64,000 nucleotides of DNA from Thelonectria olida. Lineage: Eukaryota; Ascomycota; Sordariomycetes; Hypocreales; Nectriaceae. Below the pieces are notes generated by a model. That model did not search any database and was not told the origin of the DNA. It saw only the letters and a list, made by a program, of their open reading frames with translations. The DNA lies in NCBI GenBank assembly GCA_020736575.1, contig JAGPYM010000013.1:806001-870000 (forward strand), written 5' to 3'. This document shows, in pieces, positions 1 through 12,605 of this stretch; the first letter of the stretch is position 1; each line of letters opens with the position of its first letter. The translations under genes were made by a program, and so were the position numbers.

Positions 1-3000
1 CAGGCCCACGTCGATTTTGTTCCTCAAAATCCCTGTCTGCGCCATGCTTCCAGCCCGCCCTCCCCTCTCCAGGTATGACGACGAGCCACCTGCTTGAGCG
101 CTTCACGGACCACGATACCGCAGACGATACGCGCCAGCGGCCGTGTAAGTGGACTCGTGTGGCAGTGGAGTTACCAGTAGCGTCCCCATTCCCGCCTCAA
201 CCATGATCCTCCTGCTCTGCTCTCATGCGACAGTCCGCAACTCTTTGTTCGCTGTAAGCTGTCCTGGAACTGGACGGATACTCCAGCCTTTCTTTCGCGC
301 AGTAACCTCCCTCTCACCACCTCGTCCGGCTATTGGCCGTTTGTCCTATAGCTGACGACTTTCGGCTCTTGTGGCTTGACTCATCATCTCCCACGCCCCG
401 AACTGATCAGTGTCTCGGCCTCAAGCGCCCGTTCGGGCTGTCGCGTGGGAACGCCCGACATCAATGCCATTTGCAACAAGCTCGTGCTCCTCCAACAACA
501 AACAACCGATCACCATTTGCGTCAGCGAGTTCGGCCGGCCACAGTGTGGGGACCTTTGTGCCTCGCGGGTCCCCAGTCAGGCTGTCCTCTCAAAGACCAC
601 TTCACTTACTACGTAGCAGAATCCCTCGGTTGAACCAACACGAGATCGAATTGGGGGTTGGGGGGCTTCATCAGTCTCTGAAAGATGTCGGACCAGGACG
701 CAGCTCCAGGGAACCCTCTTCTTGACTAGCCCCACGAGCATGGATACGCCATCCCAGCATGTCCAGGATAAGCTGGATGGCGGGGCCATCTGGCCGAACG
801 CCACATGCATCCCACGCGGCACGACTTCCGGGTACTTGACACAGGGTGGTGCTTGGCTGGGGTCTGGAGTACCCTCGGTGCATGACCCCTCGGCACGAAT
901 CCGCCGTCCTGAGTCCCTTCAAGTGCAAAGTGAGCTTCAGCCCTGACAAAATTATAGCTTAGTCTACCCAACGACTACGCTCGTGGACACCCATACGTGT
1001 GTACCTTTCTTCATCTACGTGGTAGGGTAATCCTCCGTTCAGATTTGCAGGGACTTGCAACCTGCCGTTCGAATAGGAATGGTCGTTTCCTGTGGCTGCC
1101 CGCCACCAACGAGATCAAGCTGCAGACCTTATTGAGACCAAGTCGCCGGTACAGCCACGGTACTTCCAGAGCAGAGAAGATGCGGCTGCGACTGCGGCTC
1201 CGTCCCTAAGGGTTTAGCCTTGGGCCAGCCTGGCTTCCACAACCGCCTGGCCTTGCAAATATCCTTGGGAACGACAGGAGATCAAGGGTAGCAGGCCCAG
1301 GTCCCCAGTATGAGAATCTACCATCCATCTTTATTGACCACGCATAACCCTCTATCTTATCTTTGGAGTGGTTATTACGCGTGCCTGGATGCACATACTG
1401 GTTCTCTCTCGAACACAAAGTCCCCGGACCCCAGACGGCACGGGAGCATCGAGCAATGACACCACTTAAGGAGTGTCCGGTGGATATTCGGCAAGGCCAA
1501 TTGCCCACCACCATGGCACTGATCTCCAGACCGTTTAGAAGCGAGACAATCGCGATCTCGAAGTCTTGGTTCCTGCGCTGGATGTTGGCTGACGATGCTG
1601 CCCAATCTGAGCTTAAGCCTCTGCCCCACAGCCAATCCTTGAGTGCCCTGGAGAACAACCGTTCCTTGTCACACTCACAAGTTTATTATTGAGAAACGGA
1701 ACTATTGGTCTTGGTCATGCGACACCAAACTGCACTGTTGGCCAGCAGGCGTCTATGCAAAGTGCACCACGGGATCCGGATGCACAGCGCCTCTCACGGT
1801 GACACAAAGAAAGATTCATGGTAACGGGAGTGATGACCAACGCTTTGCTTGTCAGTGATTAATATTCTCATTAGAAGAATCAAATACTCATGGCATGCAG
1901 CAGCCGACGCAAGAGGTAAACCGATCCCCTGGCTACAGATGCTTATTTTAGTGGCATGCGTACGGACAGGCAGCCTCAGACGCTCCAGTGACAGCGCTGG
2001 ACGCTGTGGTCGATGATGTGTCCCGAGTACGGAGGGTGGGGAATCCACGCCGTCTTCCAAGCACTTGCATGGAACGCCATGGAGGACCCCCACTCGTCTC
2101 CACGAGCCGACAGGGGATGGCCTGGGCATTCATGGAGGGTTGAGGGGTCCCTTGCACCTTGTGAAGAGAACCGCCGTCCGTAGTCGGCCTCCACTCTCAC
2201 ATGCTGGCTCACAAGAAAAAGATGGATGAAATGCCAGGTCGGGACACTGAAACTTGGTGTTGACGTATGAGGCTGGAGCTTTCTACCCCGTCCGAACTTG
2301 ATCATGGCTTTGCTACACTCACATAACAGGCATGGAATGCATATACGTATGCCTTAACTAGTTATGGCGTTGTTCGGTGTCTGGTGTTTCACGGCTGCAC
2401 ATGCCTGTTTCTCCCGACATGTCTCTCACACAGACCCGGCGCCCAGGTGAGCAAGTCAGCCAACAACCAGCATCCATCCACTTCTTCTGGTTGCAAGACG
2501 GAAATGCGCGCCAGCTTACACAGTATTGACCAGTCAATCTGGCGTCTCTTTCCCTTTTGCGACAGCAGGTGTGCGGTGTGATATTGCGAGACTGAACTGG
2601 TTCTCTTTGGTGTCCATCTCGTCGCCTTCTAGTGTCAAACTCTACCAGACCACCGGCTTCAGGGTTTGGATCGGACAATTAGCGGTTATGGGGACTATCG
2701 ACCGAGGCCATGGGGACAGCCCTCTCATGGTCGGAGGCTCTCCGTTGTGATTCTAGGGAGCCTTGCTTCAAGAACCCTGTGCTCCAGCATCTGCCCACTC
2801 CATCCGAATTGCTCCATCACAATGTGAGCTGAGAATGGCCGTCGTGCCGCAAAACGCAGGGACAGACGTCCAGATTCGTCGTCTTCCAGGGATGCCCTTT
2901 CAGGTATGCCGGCTCATTGCAACGGCCTGCAGCCCTGGCGTCAACGCTCAGAGGGCCCAGACACCACAATGCTCATCATAACCTTGAGCCTGTCCGTCAA

Positions 3001-5859
3001 GTCTTCGTGCTCTTTCGCAGTACGCAATGACACCTATTCATTCGCTGCAAGTGGGCTCAATGACTCTCATTTCGACGTTGCGCCCGCAAACTGATTCGAG
3101 GGCTCGTGCCAGGCAGTCTAAGCATGGTGCCAGCGGCTCGTTATGGGCACCATGGTTATTAGCTTTGCAGGCTAGATAACAGCCCGAGGCCCTGGTTCTC
3201 CTCAGCGCCAGGGCCACCGCGGTGAGGACCATAATTCTTGGTCGAGACAACGAATTTGTAGTCCGGGAAAATGAAGATCCACGGTGGTCAACATGAAACG
3301 GCGACGATCGATGCTCGGTCAGGGTTTCGGACAGCTGGGAACTGGACAACTGGCAGGCAGCCAGTTTAAGGGAGGTGAATTAAGTACTGACGAGAAACAT
3401 CGCCATCCCCAGACTCACTCACCCTTCCTCGATTCCACTTGTCAATGGGCTGACCCAACGACGATCTTATCAGCTCGCTTCGCATCTTGTTGGATCAAAC
3501 CATGTTGACCCGTTCAGTGCATGATCAACAAAGGGTTCAACACGATGTTTTCGATGGTCGACTTTACTATGTAACTAGTTGCTCCCGCCTTTCCACTCTC
3601 ACAAAAGCCCAAACATGCTCGCTATATGAATGGCCATTGCTACAAGCGCAAATCGGCGAGCAACTGGTCGCCAGCACAGGCTGTACTTTACTGCATCCTT
3701 CATGTCCCAAAGGGAGAGATCTCGTTGGCCGGACCAAGAAGTGTGTTTCTTGTGCTGTACAACACCAAAGAAGTTACATGCTATGGATTCGGGCATGAAA
3801 CCCCGATGGAATCGTTAAGCCTCCGGAACATGGAAGACCCCACACAAAGCCTGACTTGTGCTCAAAAACAGATTGGACGGACGGTGTTTCCAGTATGCAG
3901 GACTTGAGGACGTGCCTCTTCAAGGTGGTGGACTTCGGGCCGGGCAGCAACGAATCATGGGCAGACGATGCCGAGGAACCACCATCGCATCTCAGAAATG
4001 CGTTGCTGGGATTCTGAGTGGCCCTGCAACCAGAAAGACATTGGGGAGGATGCAGGAAGATGAAGATGCAGCCCAAGGACGCACCCGGGCGAATAGTGCG
4101 CCGGCAATGCGAGGGACGCCCCACCAGAGCGGTGTGGGCTCGAAGATAGAGACAGATATTAATATGTCATTGTCCAGAACGTTGCGTGGTGATGGGACAG
4201 ATCCGATCTCACGCGAGTCACCAGCGGCCGCAACGGGGCCCGCACTTACTACGTAGTAGATTTCTCAGCCAACAACGGCTGGAGCTTCAGGGCATCAGGC
4301 TTCCAGGCTCGACGGAACCGCCTCCCCCCGGTCCCATGCTCCGTTGCCCGTTTGGATGAGTCCGTCCACGGTCCTCTCCCTCACCTGTCCCGATGCCGAT
4401 TCTCTAGTCTCGGTCAATTAGACAAATGGCGAAGAAAGAATATGCCTCGTCGCCGTCGGGGCTGAGGAGCTACGGCAGCCAAGGCGGCCCAAAACGAACT
4501 AGACAGGAGGATCGAGGCTCTCGTACCGAGTCCCCGAGACGTCCGTTCACGGCCGTTTGCCATCTACTCCGTGTTTCGGTATCTGTATGTTTGACGAGGC
4601 GGTAGAAAATACCTCGAGATGCAAGCAAAAGGCTGGGGGGGAGGCCGGTTCCGCTGTCAGCGGCGATAGGAATCAATCAATCAATCAATCAGCCCTCGCT
4701 CACTCTTGGCCAAGAAGGTAGGTGGGGGGACGTCTGGGGTCTAGATGCGGAACAGGCATCCGGTGCAAGGGCTGGCATCTTGTTGTCATCGACATGCAGT
4801 CCTCTGCCCAGCTGGTCTCGGCACCAGGATGTGATCGACGGGCCAGGGTCACGAAGTCGAAAGAGGGGAGGGGAACTTTGGGGGCGCAAGCTGTGCGACG
4901 GGTGTCACGGGTGATTCCAAATCGGCTGAGGCTTTCGAGTGCCACGGCGAGGTGAAATGAAAGTCGGGTTGAGCGCGGTGGGAGGCGCCCAAAACAGGTT
5001 GCTGAGGGTCCGTCGCCAATCTGGGAAACCCGACTCTCTGTTTGCTCTTGTTGTCTCTGAGGAGGAAAGCCGGATTACGCCGAGACGGGACGAGGCGAGA
5101 TGAGATGAGAGAGAGGTGCCGCTGACCGCGGTCAGGACATGTTTGACTGCGATGCATCTCGAGATTTGCGGACGAGAGCATCGCTTTATACCATGTCAAC
5201 TCTCAGACGGCCAACGTCACTTCCTTATCGTCCTCTGCACATCTCCAAGGCAAGTGTCTTTGCACATCCAATGCGGAAGCTGTCTCCCGCCCTTGCCGTG
5301 CTGTTTGAGGCGTCAGGGGAATAGAGATTAGATAGGAAGACAGCCGTTGTCTCCCAATCATCAACGGACCCTGGCTATACCGCTGCGCTTCTTTATCAGC
5401 TGCCAGAGACGCTTTGTTGCACCATTTCCACAATGCAGTGCGAGAGCAGATAAAAAAAGAAGCATATCAGTGAAAACTCTGGTGTCTTATCTCTGCAACA
5501 AAGGCCATGTTTGCGGGCGCTTTTGTCTCTGCTGTCACCATAAAACTGTCTCTATTCCCCTCTTCTCCCCGCGCCTCTTCCCCGGATTCGATAATCTACG
5601 CCGCGTGCCTCCCTGGCCACTTGAAAGAAAATGTGCCAGTTGTGCTAGATAATATCTTTTGTTGTCCTTCTGGTTCTCCCGTCCCGAACTCTTGTCAGCC
5701 CTAGAAGCCAAGCAGCAAGGCCCCGGCTTTGTCCTCGAAAATGATAAGGAGAGATATGCACACGACGAACACGATGCACACCGAGACGGACGAAAAAATA
5801 CCGATACAAGGAGGGAGGTGTGGTTGACATAGTTGTTCTTTGTGGCCGTGGACAAAGGG
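1..5859. other. gene-free stretch, left end
   Basis: No frame in this stretch shows a recognisable domain, a convincing codon pattern or a chain of exons with consensus splice sites. The open frames are short (under about 150 codons), overlap each other on both strands and many lack an ATG. The only simple repeat noted is an AATC tetramer run at 4671-4691. Two similar short words around a TACGTA core (near 602-614 and 4243-4257) were seen but are too short to call a repeat family. It may be old degraded repeat or long regulatory sequence; I cannot tell which. Confidence 0.6.
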
Positions 5860-6115
5860 TATAAAGGTCAACGTCGTTGGGACTCGACCATGACCCCTCG
5901 AGCGTCAGTCTTCTCCTCTTCGAATCAGTGTTCCTTTGTCGCCGTAGCCGAATCGATTCTATTCTTAACCTCGACCGCCGTGCGCAAAAGCCTTGTTTCC
6001 TTGTGTTTAAATATTCCATCGAGTCGTCCATCATGGATCGATATCACCCCGTTAATGTGGTCACGACCGCCTCCGAACGATGCACACCGACCGATCGAAT
6101 ACCTACCGGCTGCAA
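5860..6115 (+). promoter_or_regulatory. TATA-type promoter and leader with upstream ORFs
   Basis: A TATAAAG word at 5860-5866 lies about 220-250 bp before the start of the membrane-protein gene. The leader that would follow contains ATGs at 5890 and 6033 in the two other frames. Both open frames (ending at 6165 and 6149) run past the main start codons at 6080 and 6116. If the transcript starts near the TATA box, these overlapping upstream ORFs should depress translation of the main frame. A later transcription start would remove them. Confidence 0.45.
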
Positions 6116-7171
6116 ATGCCCTCGAGATGCCTCTGGGTTTATTTCTTAGGCTTGATGGCCTTTGAACCAACACTTGCGAAGCATATAATCATCCATCAAC
6201 AGCCATATGACGCCGGCAAATCCAAGTCAGTCGACCTGGGAGCCAACTTGAAAAACATTTCAAGGGGGACGACCAACTTCCATGTTGCCCGTGACCGTTT
6301 CAATCCTGGGGATCCAAGCGATACGGGTGCCATCGTAGGCGGGACCATTGCCGCTGGCATCATTCTTGGCTGCGCCTTGTTTGTCTACTTCAAAATATAC
6401 AAGGAATGTGTCTTGCGCCGACGAGTCTTGGCTAAGCAAGAACGACAACGACAACAGCAGCTGCAGCGAGCACGAGCGGAGCAGGTATCTACATCTACAC
6501 CTACGAACTTGGAAGAGAGCGAAAAGAACTCCAAGAACATGTTCCCGGGCTTCAGGGCATCTTTCGACGCGTACGGACAGCTCCTGGGGCGCTGGTCGCC
6601 TCGGAAACATGACGACTCAGCGTCGGAGACTTCTGGCCTGGAGTTTGGAGACCTCTCTGCAACGGCTCCCATGGGAGAGACGGAACCCATTGCAGGTCCT
6701 CATGTTCCTCCCAAGGCTGCTATGACCCTGGGTATCGAGTCCAATGTTCCGAGCCCTCGACATTTGACGTCTCACCGTCCCCTTTCGGATCGCCCAAGGA
6801 CCCCAGCACTACCAGCGAGTTTCCGATTCGAGGAATTTTATCCCTCTACACCCTCTCTGCGGAACTCGAGCTGTTCTATGAGTACACTGGGCAGGGATTT
6901 ATACCAAGACACGATGCAACCTCCGGCGCCGTTGAGGTACGCACCGCCGCCTCTTCTTGAGCGAGCATTGCCTCCCGAGCCTCTATCTCCCACGCCGTTC
7001 AACAGCAATGATAACAACACACAGCGCAGTTCGAAACCGCGGTATTTCGTGCCCATGTTTGGAACTGGAGGACGCTTGCAGACCCCGACCTCGCCGGGCT
7101 CCATTGCGTCGAGCTTCCAGCGGGATAGGTACAATGGGACGAGATGTAGCATGGGGAGTAATGTGATTTGA
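6080..7171 (+). CDS. single-pass membrane protein with signal peptide (function unknown)
   Basis: The single-exon frame is 363 codons from the ATG at 6080 or 351 from the in-frame ATG at 6116. The second start is preferred because it opens directly into a signal peptide: a basic residue, then a hydrophobic run ending near an LAKH site. A short extracellular part follows, then one transmembrane helix at about residues 82-105 of the longer form (GAIVGGTIAAGIILG core), then a basic RRR stop-transfer patch. The cytosolic tail of about 250 residues is rich in Ser, Pro, Gln and Arg and looks disordered. This layout resembles fungal wall-sensor (Mid2/Wsc-like) proteins, but the Ser/Thr-rich or Cys-rich ectodomain of those families is missing, so that resemblance is only of shape. 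Confidence 0.7.
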   Translation: MHTDRSNTYRLQMPSRCLWVYFLGLMAFEPTLAKHIIIHQQPYDAGKSKSVDLGANLKNISRGTTNFHVARDRFNPGDPSDTGAIVGGTIAAGIILGCALFVYFKIYKECVLRRRVLAKQERQRQQQLQRARAEQVSTSTPTNLEESEKNSKNMFPGFRASFDAYGQLLGRWSPRKHDDSASETSGLEFGDLSATAPMGETEPIAGPHVPPKAAMTLGIESNVPSPRHLTSHRPLSDRPRTPALPASFRFEEFYPSTPSLRNSSCSMSTLGRDLYQDTMQPPAPLRYAPPPLLERALPPEPLSPTPFNSNDNNTQRSSKPRYFVPMFGTGGRLQTPTSPGSIASSFQRDRYNGTRCSMGSNVI

Positions 7172-8450
7172 TAATAGAAAAGGAGATTACGGCATAAAGT
7201 TACGAAGTTATGACATTTTTTTTTTCATATGCTATTAGCGGCCATCTTTAGATAGAACAGATCATAAAAGACGCTATTCTTTTTCCATTTTCTGCCATGG
7301 TACAACAATAAAGGTTAGGTATGTGTATTAATCCGGTCGGCTAGCAGCAGTATTAGCTTACCTTACGGCTAAGAGATAGACAAGTTTAAGAGGGAGGCAA
7401 GGAGATCGAGGCAATGATTAGGCTCTGGCCACGCAACAGTCCATGACGCTCTCTCTATTTGATTTGTCCGAGGGCCTCCCAGGCTAGCTGAACTCGGTGT
7501 CACATTGTGAAGTGCGAGGGGTTACACGACGTGACGCAGTGGTTTGCATATGTGGATGTTTGGGCTACGTGTCTTATCACATGCAACTCAAGTCTCCGTG
7601 TAAGTGAGCTTGTCAGCTTTCCTCGATACTTTGGTCGTGAGTGAACGGCGCCATTGTTGGTTTAACTACGATAACACCTTCGCAAGGAGCAGCCAGTTAG
7701 TGGCATATACCAAAGAATCTCTACGGAGACTAATCAACGCCTGTATCAGTACCAAGGAGGCCGTATAGGGTTTGCAGCGTTCGGTCTTGTCTGATGTGTG
7801 CATACAAAGGCGATGATGATAATGCCAGGCAAGTTGAGATAACCCGAACGCAAATGTCCAAGAACTTGCCTTCATCGAAAACCAGAAACTATGATTGCTC
7901 TTTATCATGTCATTACGCTTAATGGAGAATTATAGCAGCCGGACGACCAGTCACCTTCGTCGCAATAGCAATCGGCCAGATCAAGCTGTTGTGGAGAATG
8001 AGGGATGGGAGATATGGGCAATATCTCATGGTGATAAGATCCGATATCGAGCTGGGCTTCCCATCATCGATGTGCGTCTGGACCTGCAAAGCCATAGGTT
8101 AGTGAAGGCATAGTGGCCAACACCATGTGCCAGTACCGTTCCTACCTAGCTTCAGGTCACTACAGGCTGTTTGCAGCCTTGTGTAGCCCGTTGATAGTAG
8201 TCGTTAGCCCCGACTTCTTCTCATGGTTGCTAATGAGTGGAAGTTGATGAGAGAGGTGAGCGGGGGATGGGTTTGATCCTCCCTTTGGAACAGCAAGCCA
8301 AACTCCTGTCAGCAAATGAGAGCATCAGCAGGACCCAAAATTGAATGTGAAACTTGATGGCCAGAGGCGTGTTCGAAAGGGAACAGTTGATAAACCCCGC
8401 CAGCACATCAAACAAAAGTTCGAGTCTGAGAGCAGATACTATAACAGTTT

Positions 8451-8539
8451 AAAAGTCTAGCACTACTCTATATATAGTATTTAAGTGTAATGTTAGGAGT
8501 GATTAAGAGTGAAGTTAGAAGCAATGGTGCTGGACTTTT
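8451..8539. mobile_element. MITE-like 89-bp inverted-repeat element
   Basis: The stretch begins AAAAGTCTAGCAC (8451-8463) and ends GTGCTGGACTTTT (8527-8539). The reverse complement of the right end is AAAAGTCCAGCAC, so the ends match at 12 of 13 bases, and the one difference is a C/T transition. The 63-bp interior is AT-rich and has no coding capacity. This is the shape of a miniature inverted-repeat element. No clear target-site duplication is seen in the flanks, so a chance hairpin or the stub of a larger decayed element is possible. Confidence 0.4.
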
Positions 8540-9427
8540 GGCTTGTCACCTTAATAGTCCATGAGGAAGGGGTCTTCGGCGACGGAGCTCAGCGACAGAG
8601 ACAGCTCTACCAACCTCTCTAGTTTTTCTCATGATTCCCTTCGAGACAATAGTTTGAAGGGTTTGACTAATTCACTCAAGAGAATACCGTCTATTCATTT
8701 CTCGACAGCGTTCCGACACCTACTCTCCCTCCTCATTTGCCTAGGTTGTCTCAAGGTCGCACTCGTCTCAATTTGGGACTTCTTTTCTTGTTTCCTACAT
8801 TTCGTTTGTACGCTTCCTAAATATATTGAATTAGAGTTATGTATTATAAAATCTGAGAACTAGGCGAGCCTATGCAGTTCGCGATGTGCGGTTACGTCGA
8901 AGTGTCCTCGTGGCCGTCTTCTGGGATGAAGGTGACCACTCTACCACTGTCACAGCCGAGAATCATGTCACTTCTGGGACCATTGAAGTACTCATAAACT
9001 TATGTAAGAAGACCACTAACATCACCCTCTTCAGGCCATGCCACTGTGATGTGCTTCAATGCCCCAATCATCTCAGTAGAGATCGAGCGTACAGACGCGG
9101 CGAGACACTCTCGGGAGGCCAAATGCTCCCAGGCTCGCCTAGAATAATATTGAAGATCTCTCAGAAGTTTTACATTAGATTCATTAGTTTAGCGACGAAA
9201 ATTTGCTGGGAACAAGTCTAATTGTCGCATACTGATGCTAGCCAGCCTTCACAAGAGTGCTTCGTGAGTTTTCTAGCACCCAAGACCAGACTTGAGGGCA
9301 GTTTTTTCTTAAAGATCAAAGTTCCTGAACAGTATATATCAAGATTGAACTCAAGAAATTAGGAACTCGTGCTGGACGGCGCATCTTTTGCGTTGGTACA
9401 GTTGCAGCACAGTGGTGTGGTCATTTC

Positions 9428-9463
9428 TCATCCACCTGGACATCCACCTGGACATCCACCTAG
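9428..9463. repeat. three-copy 12-bp tandem repeat
   Basis: The unit CATCCACCTGGA occurs at 9428-9439 and 9440-9451. A third copy at 9452-9463 differs in its last bases (CATCCACCTAGG). It is not in a supported coding frame. Confidence 0.85.
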
Positions 9464-11537
9464 GTCAAATCGGGATAATTGGATACTTCGGGGAGTATCT
9501 TCGTCGGGGGATAGATGAAATATATCGTACAGCTCATTCAGTGAACATCATGATGGTCAATGACACACGGGACTGCAACATCGGCTGACTACGCGGCATT
9601 CATGGTCGACTTTTATACACAACAATACAGGCTTCAACCATAATGGCGTGCTAGCTATACAGGCAAGGTATAGGTCTAATCAAGTAAGCTACGTGACAAG
9701 TCGGGCTTGATCCAATGCAGACAGTGCGTGATATCTCTGAAGAGCGTCGGCAACCCCTCATCTTTCTCGAGGCTCAATGTGAGCGACTCAATAACAAGCC
9801 ACTACCGGGACATTAGAGATAACTAACCCCATCTCGCCCAATTATATCCACCCGGGGAGAAGCGCTGTGGAGGAAAGAATAGGTGGCCATAAACATCGGA
9901 AGCAAGTCGCCGGCTAGGGGCGAGCCGGTACCATGCCACCGGGCAAGTTTCCGACAGACTGGATGGCATCCGCCGGTAACGTGTCGGGCCCGAGACAGAG
10001 ACTTACGGGCTGCAGAACAAGCTCAATTTCTAGCGAGGATTGAGGGATTCTAGGAGCGACGAGGTATCCGCCCATGCAACCATGTTGGTCACTAGTCTCA
10101 AGACCAAGAGTCTAGGCGAGTTAGTATATTGATAGGACTAACATGGTCAAAGGAGGCAATAGATGACATTTCATGTCAATGGCTCAATCCCAATTCTCTG
10201 AGCAGGTCGCACGTCGAGTTCTTTGCTCAAGCCGGGGCGAATTGACGCAGTCTCCTCGGACAGTCGCCAGCGGTATGTAGCACACTCTGAGCGTGAGTCG
10301 GCATGTGACGATGGCCTCGTTTGATATGCTGCCGCATGCAAATTCCTTCCCGCGTGACGAGATTACGTACAGTACCTACTGCAACTCGCCATGACTCTCT
10401 AAAGTAAGACACCAGGAGGGTGTGAAGAAAAGACCAGCGTCATGCCACAAACAACCAACGGAAATTGGCCCATTAAGAGTGGCGGGATACGCGAGGCCCC
10501 CCTTTGTACGTTTGCATATCGTCGTTTACCTACTTGGGAAGTTTCGCTGACCGCCGGCATTAGTCGACGGTTTTGGTTTGCTGGTTGTGTAGGCTATGGC
10601 GGCAGAGCCCGCAACTACTCCATACACAACCAACAGGCCGGAGCTGTTGGCAGCAGATTTGCTCGGCTGATGTACCTCACAACACACCGGCAGTTGGAGG
10701 GCATGCCGGGGGATACGAACGAAGTGACGCAGGCTGGCAATGCGTCAATTTCCACACACACGCTAACCTGCTTTCTCGAGAAATGTCTCAACGAGAAAAG
10801 AGATGATGCAGGCCATAGTTGTTAGACGTTCATCCCGTCCCGTGCCGCAAGGGCATGAGGCGAGCCTTGTGGGACACAGGAACGGGACTGGAGACCCAAC
10901 GGCAATCTCCAGATCCACAGAGGCGTGCTGCATGGCTCTCAGTACCGTAATAAAGTCTGAATTCTCTAGGGTTACTCAGTTATTCTTCTCTCACGGCTGG
11001 GTCTTGCGGTAGACTGGCCCTGGCCTGGTGGAATGGGACCTTGGGATCGACCCCCCTTGACTTACCAACAAAGACTCGACGCTAGACAAGCCACCAACAA
11101 GAATTGGGAAAGCGAGGAGATGAGAGAGGAAAGAGACATTAGAGGGCTTTGTGCTAGGCTGTTTGAGAATCGGAGAGTCATGAGAGTCGGGCCTTCACTA
11201 ACAAAGCCGCCTCTCTAGCTCTGCTCTGGACTCAAACACCCATATCTCGCCAACTTGAGTTGACTCTTTGATGGAAGCGAATGCAACGGCTTTGTAACAA
11301 AAGCCCCCCAGAGTCTAGACTTTCTCGTGCCGTGCCGGTGTGTTGGCCTCATGCAACCTGTATGCAACCCAATTGGGCAAGTTTCACCACATGCCTCCTC
11401 GGGAATCGAAACGAGTAAACGAGATGATTGAGTGCGTTGAGTGACCTCGTTGCCTCGTCCATATCAACTGGCTGTAGGCGGGGTAATCATTGGCGGTACA
11501 GCCTGCAGGCCAAGCTGGGACAGTATCAGGCACAACG

Positions 11538-11545
11538 TATTTAAA
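11538..11545 (+). promoter_or_regulatory. TATA-like box of the F-box gene
   Basis: TATTTAAA lies 56-63 bp upstream of the ATG at 11601, a spacing that would give a short leader of about 30 bases. Confidence 0.45.
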
Positions 11546-11600
11546 GACTGCCCAAGTCCCTGGTTGAAGCCCTCTTCAGCCTCCTCATCTGCTCGAAACA

Positions 11601-12605
11601 ATGAGCTCTTTCGAGAACCGCTTCGAGATCCTCCCTCCCGAGGATCTGGAAGCCTTGGGTCGTAAGCGAGGGGCTCAGAGGCATGGGGAAGGGGGATACG
11701 GCTTTGGCAGCCATGAACCTCGATCCTACATTCGCATCGACGATGGAAACCTCGCAGTTCCCGTCCACAACGAGCAACCTTTAGGCTTACTAGGAGTTCT
11801 ACCGACGGAGATACTCGGAGAAAGCCTCCTCAGCCTCGACCTGCCGAGCCTCGCCAGGTTCCGGCTGGTCAGTCGTCGAGCCATGGCCGCCGTCGATTCG
11901 CTCCCTGCCTACAGACTCCTCAAGAAGTACTGCCCCAATGTCCTTCGCGTCACCGTCTCCATCGAGGCCAGTCACTTCGACCTGAGGCATCTGTACGAAA
12001 CGATTCAGCTCAGCCGATGCTCGAACTGCGACAAGTTTGGCAGCCATCTCTACCTCATCACCTGCCGCCGCGTCTGCTACGATTGCTTTAGCACTTGCTC
12101 CGAATACGGGCCGATATATTCGACAGACGTGGTTCGGAGAACTGGCATATCGGACGAGCAGCTCGCACATTTACCTCACGCGTGGACTGTTATAGGAGCA
12201 TACGAGCCTTGCTTCCGCTATTGTAGGGAAAGGAAGAAGCTCTATGATCGATGCGCAGTAGGAAGTTTCTTCGAGGGGCGCGACAACCACCGCTACAGCG
12301 ATAGCAAAGGCAGGGAATCGGATGGCTCAGAGCCTTGTCGCTTCATGGCGGCAGTCCCGGCGCCCTTGATAAGTCCAGCAGAGAAGGTGGTCGACTGGGG
12401 AGTCGTCTGTCCCACGTGCAACGTTTCCGACTGGCCAAGCTATAGCAAGACGCGATACCTAAGCGATGGCTTAGCCAGACATCTGGAATGGCATCAGACA
12501 CAGCAAAAGAAGGCGTCACAGAAAGAAGCGTTCCGCAACTACTCGAACCTGTTACACGGCTGGTTTCTGGCGCCGGAGAACCAACCGCGGGTTGATGGTG
12601 TATAA
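11601..12605 (+). CDS. F-box protein with Cys-rich, zinc-finger-like tail
   Basis: Single-exon frame of 334 residues starting at the first ATG after a TATA-like box. An F-box lies at about residues 64-107 (LGVLPTEIL, then LPSLARFRLVSRRA), which in this family docks onto Skp1 of an SCF ubiquitin ligase. Two cysteine groups follow. C140-x2-C143, C155, C159, C162 and C166 form a pattern I associate with a subgroup of fungal F-box proteins. C270-x2-C273 with H294-x3-H298 reads as a C2H2-like finger. These residues are seen directly; zinc binding and substrate recognition are inferred. No leucine-rich or WD repeats are present, so the substrate cannot be guessed. Confidence 0.82.
   Translation: MSSFENRFEILPPEDLEALGRKRGAQRHGEGGYGFGSHEPRSYIRIDDGNLAVPVHNEQPLGLLGVLPTEILGESLLSLDLPSLARFRLVSRRAMAAVDSLPAYRLLKKYCPNVLRVTVSIEASHFDLRHLYETIQLSRCSNCDKFGSHLYLITCRRVCYDCFSTCSEYGPIYSTDVVRRTGISDEQLAHLPHAWTVIGAYEPCFRYCRERKKLYDRCAVGSFFEGRDNHRYSDSKGRESDGSEPCRFMAAVPAPLISPAEKVVDWGVVCPTCNVSDWPSYSKTRYLSDGLARHLEWHQTQQKKASQKEAFRNYSNLLHGWFLAPENQPRVDGV

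Larger units (their letters stand above)
7172..11537. other. gene-poor stretch with inverted and tandem repeats
   Basis: No open frame is supported. Around 8.3-9.4 kb the base composition is more AT-rich and the frames look broken, as expected for decayed mobile DNA. The stretch contains the inverted-repeat element at 8451-8539 and a three-copy 12-bp tandem repeat at 9428-9463, listed separately. The longest ATG-started frame, 127 codons at 10442-10825, has no recognisable features. Confidence 0.5.

Noticed and set aside
10442..10825. 127-codon ORF starting with ATG in the gene-poor region
   Set aside because: No domain, no signal or membrane segment and no promoter-like sequence upstream. 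It may be chance.
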